Shown piece after piece: positions 12,436 through 12,911 of a stretch of 12,911 bases of DNA (within the stretch, counting starts at the first letter, position 1; each line of letters starts with the position of its first letter). The DNA lies in the NCBI GenBank assembly GCA_043782485.1, contig JAYWAL010000092.1:1-12911 (forward strand), in the 5' to 3' direction. Under the pieces are notes generated by a model. The model was not told the origin of the DNA and made no database searches. It worked only from the letters and a program-made list of their open reading frames with translations. Made by a program: the position numbers and the translations under genes. Source of the stretch: JANXUC01 sp043782485 (GTDB taxonomy: Bacteria > Acidobacteriota > Terriglobia > Terriglobales > Acidobacteriaceae).

Positions 12436-12911
12436 CTACTTTCGTTCAGGCTTCTCCACAGATACATCGCCGCATACGCGCGCCAGGGGCGCCAGGCCTC
12501 GGCGCGCTGTTCCAGTTCGCGAGGAGTCTTCAACGTCAAGGCTTTCAGGAGGCCGAGGTCGCTGGAAGGAAACGCATCGGGCTCGCCCAATGCGCGCATG
12601 GCCACGTATTGAGCCGTCCAGTGGCCAATGCCGGGAATTTCGAGCAGGCGTGTCAGGATCGTTTCATAATCTAAATACTTATCAAAGCCGATCCTGCCAT
12701 CGCGTACCGCGCGAGCCAGCGAGTGGATCGTCTCCACGCGAGCTCCGGTCAGGCCAATATTGCCGAGTGGGGCCTGGGCCAAAGCTTCCGGAGTAGGAAA
12801 CAAATGCGTCAGGCCCGCTGGCCCGTTGCAGGGCTTCCCGAAACTCGCGGCCATACGACCGGCCAGCGTCGTTGCTCCCTTCACCGTCACCTGCTGACCA
12901 AGAATGGCGCG
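12432..12911 (-). CDS. alkA: DNA-3-methyladenine glycosylase II (AlkA), C-terminal part; 5' end outside the window
   Basis: About 159 residues are visible, from RAILGQQVTVKGA at the window edge (AlkA-type AILGQQVSV motif) to a TGA at 12434-12432. It removes alkylated bases from DNA to start base-excision repair. The helix-hairpin-helix is LLEIPGIGHWTAQYVAMRAL, followed by the catalytic Asp in DAFPSSDLGLLKAL, which corresponds to Asp238 of E. coli AlkA. The C-terminus has the characteristic RPWRAYAAMYLWRSL. The missing part would hold the N-terminal beta domain, or possibly an Ada-type fusion. A GTG at 12890 lies inside the conserved motif and is not the start. It is transcribed toward perR, with 42 nt between them. 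Confidence 0.95.
   Translation of the reverse strand, partial: RAILGQQVTVKGATTLAGRMAASFGKPCNGPAGLTHLFPTPEALAQAPLGNIGLTGARVETIHSLARAVRDGRIGFDKYLDYETILTRLLEIPGIGHWTAQYVAMRALGEPDAFPSSDLGLLKALTLKTPRELEQRAEAWRPWRAYAAMYLWRSLNESS

Overview
The window looks like GC-rich chromosomal DNA from a soil-type Gram-negative bacterium, most likely an acidobacterium (Terriglobia/Acidobacteriaceae-like). This is an inference. It rests on a TonB-dependent receptor with an N-terminal carboxypeptidase-regulatory-like domain, a small protein built of an F-QQLG-L-SG-LSAA-DF helical repeat, and short GC-rich intergenic hairpins of the kind I associate with that phylum. No tRNA, rRNA, insertion sequence, CRISPR array or phage gene was seen.

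Layout. Bases 1-279 hold the 3' end of an unrecognised plus-strand gene, which overlaps convergently with a methyl-accepting chemotaxis protein (262-2046, minus). Upstream of the chemotaxis gene on the same strand is a two-gene unit of small proteins. One is a two-repeat helical protein (2542-2994) behind a good sigma-54-type promoter. The other is an 81-residue protein (2248-2493) that resembles the N-terminal part of the anti-sigma factor FlgM and lies behind a near-perfect sigma-28 (FliA) promoter. The chemotaxis gene has a weaker sigma-28-like element. This third of the window therefore reads as a satellite of the flagellar/chemotaxis regulon. Next is a compact TonB-dependent receptor (3226-5592, minus). 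A 405-base divergent intergenic region follows, containing five 14-bp repeats, a perfect AT-rich palindrome, several hairpins and an 18-bp tandem duplication.

The plus-strand block holds an ABC-F translation-factor-type ATPase (5998-7956) ending at a strong GC hairpin. After it comes a two-gene operon of a GbsR/MarR-type regulator (8162-8704) and a SAM-dependent methyltransferase (8701-9636). These two overlap at ATGA and share a near-consensus promoter whose -10 is enclosed by an inverted repeat.

The right third is a minus-strand stress block: alkA (DNA glycosylase, 5' end outside the window), then perR (peroxide-sensing Fur-family repressor), then katG (catalase-peroxidase). perR has a consensus promoter (TTGACA, 16 nt, TATAAT) with a PerR box laid over the -10, and its -35 falls on the alkA stop codon. 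This points to autoregulated, peroxide-inducible expression of perR and probably katG.

The least familiar material is the sigma-54/sigma-28-controlled small-protein pair, the repeat-plus-palindrome control region of the receptor, and the unusual leader of the ABC-F gene.
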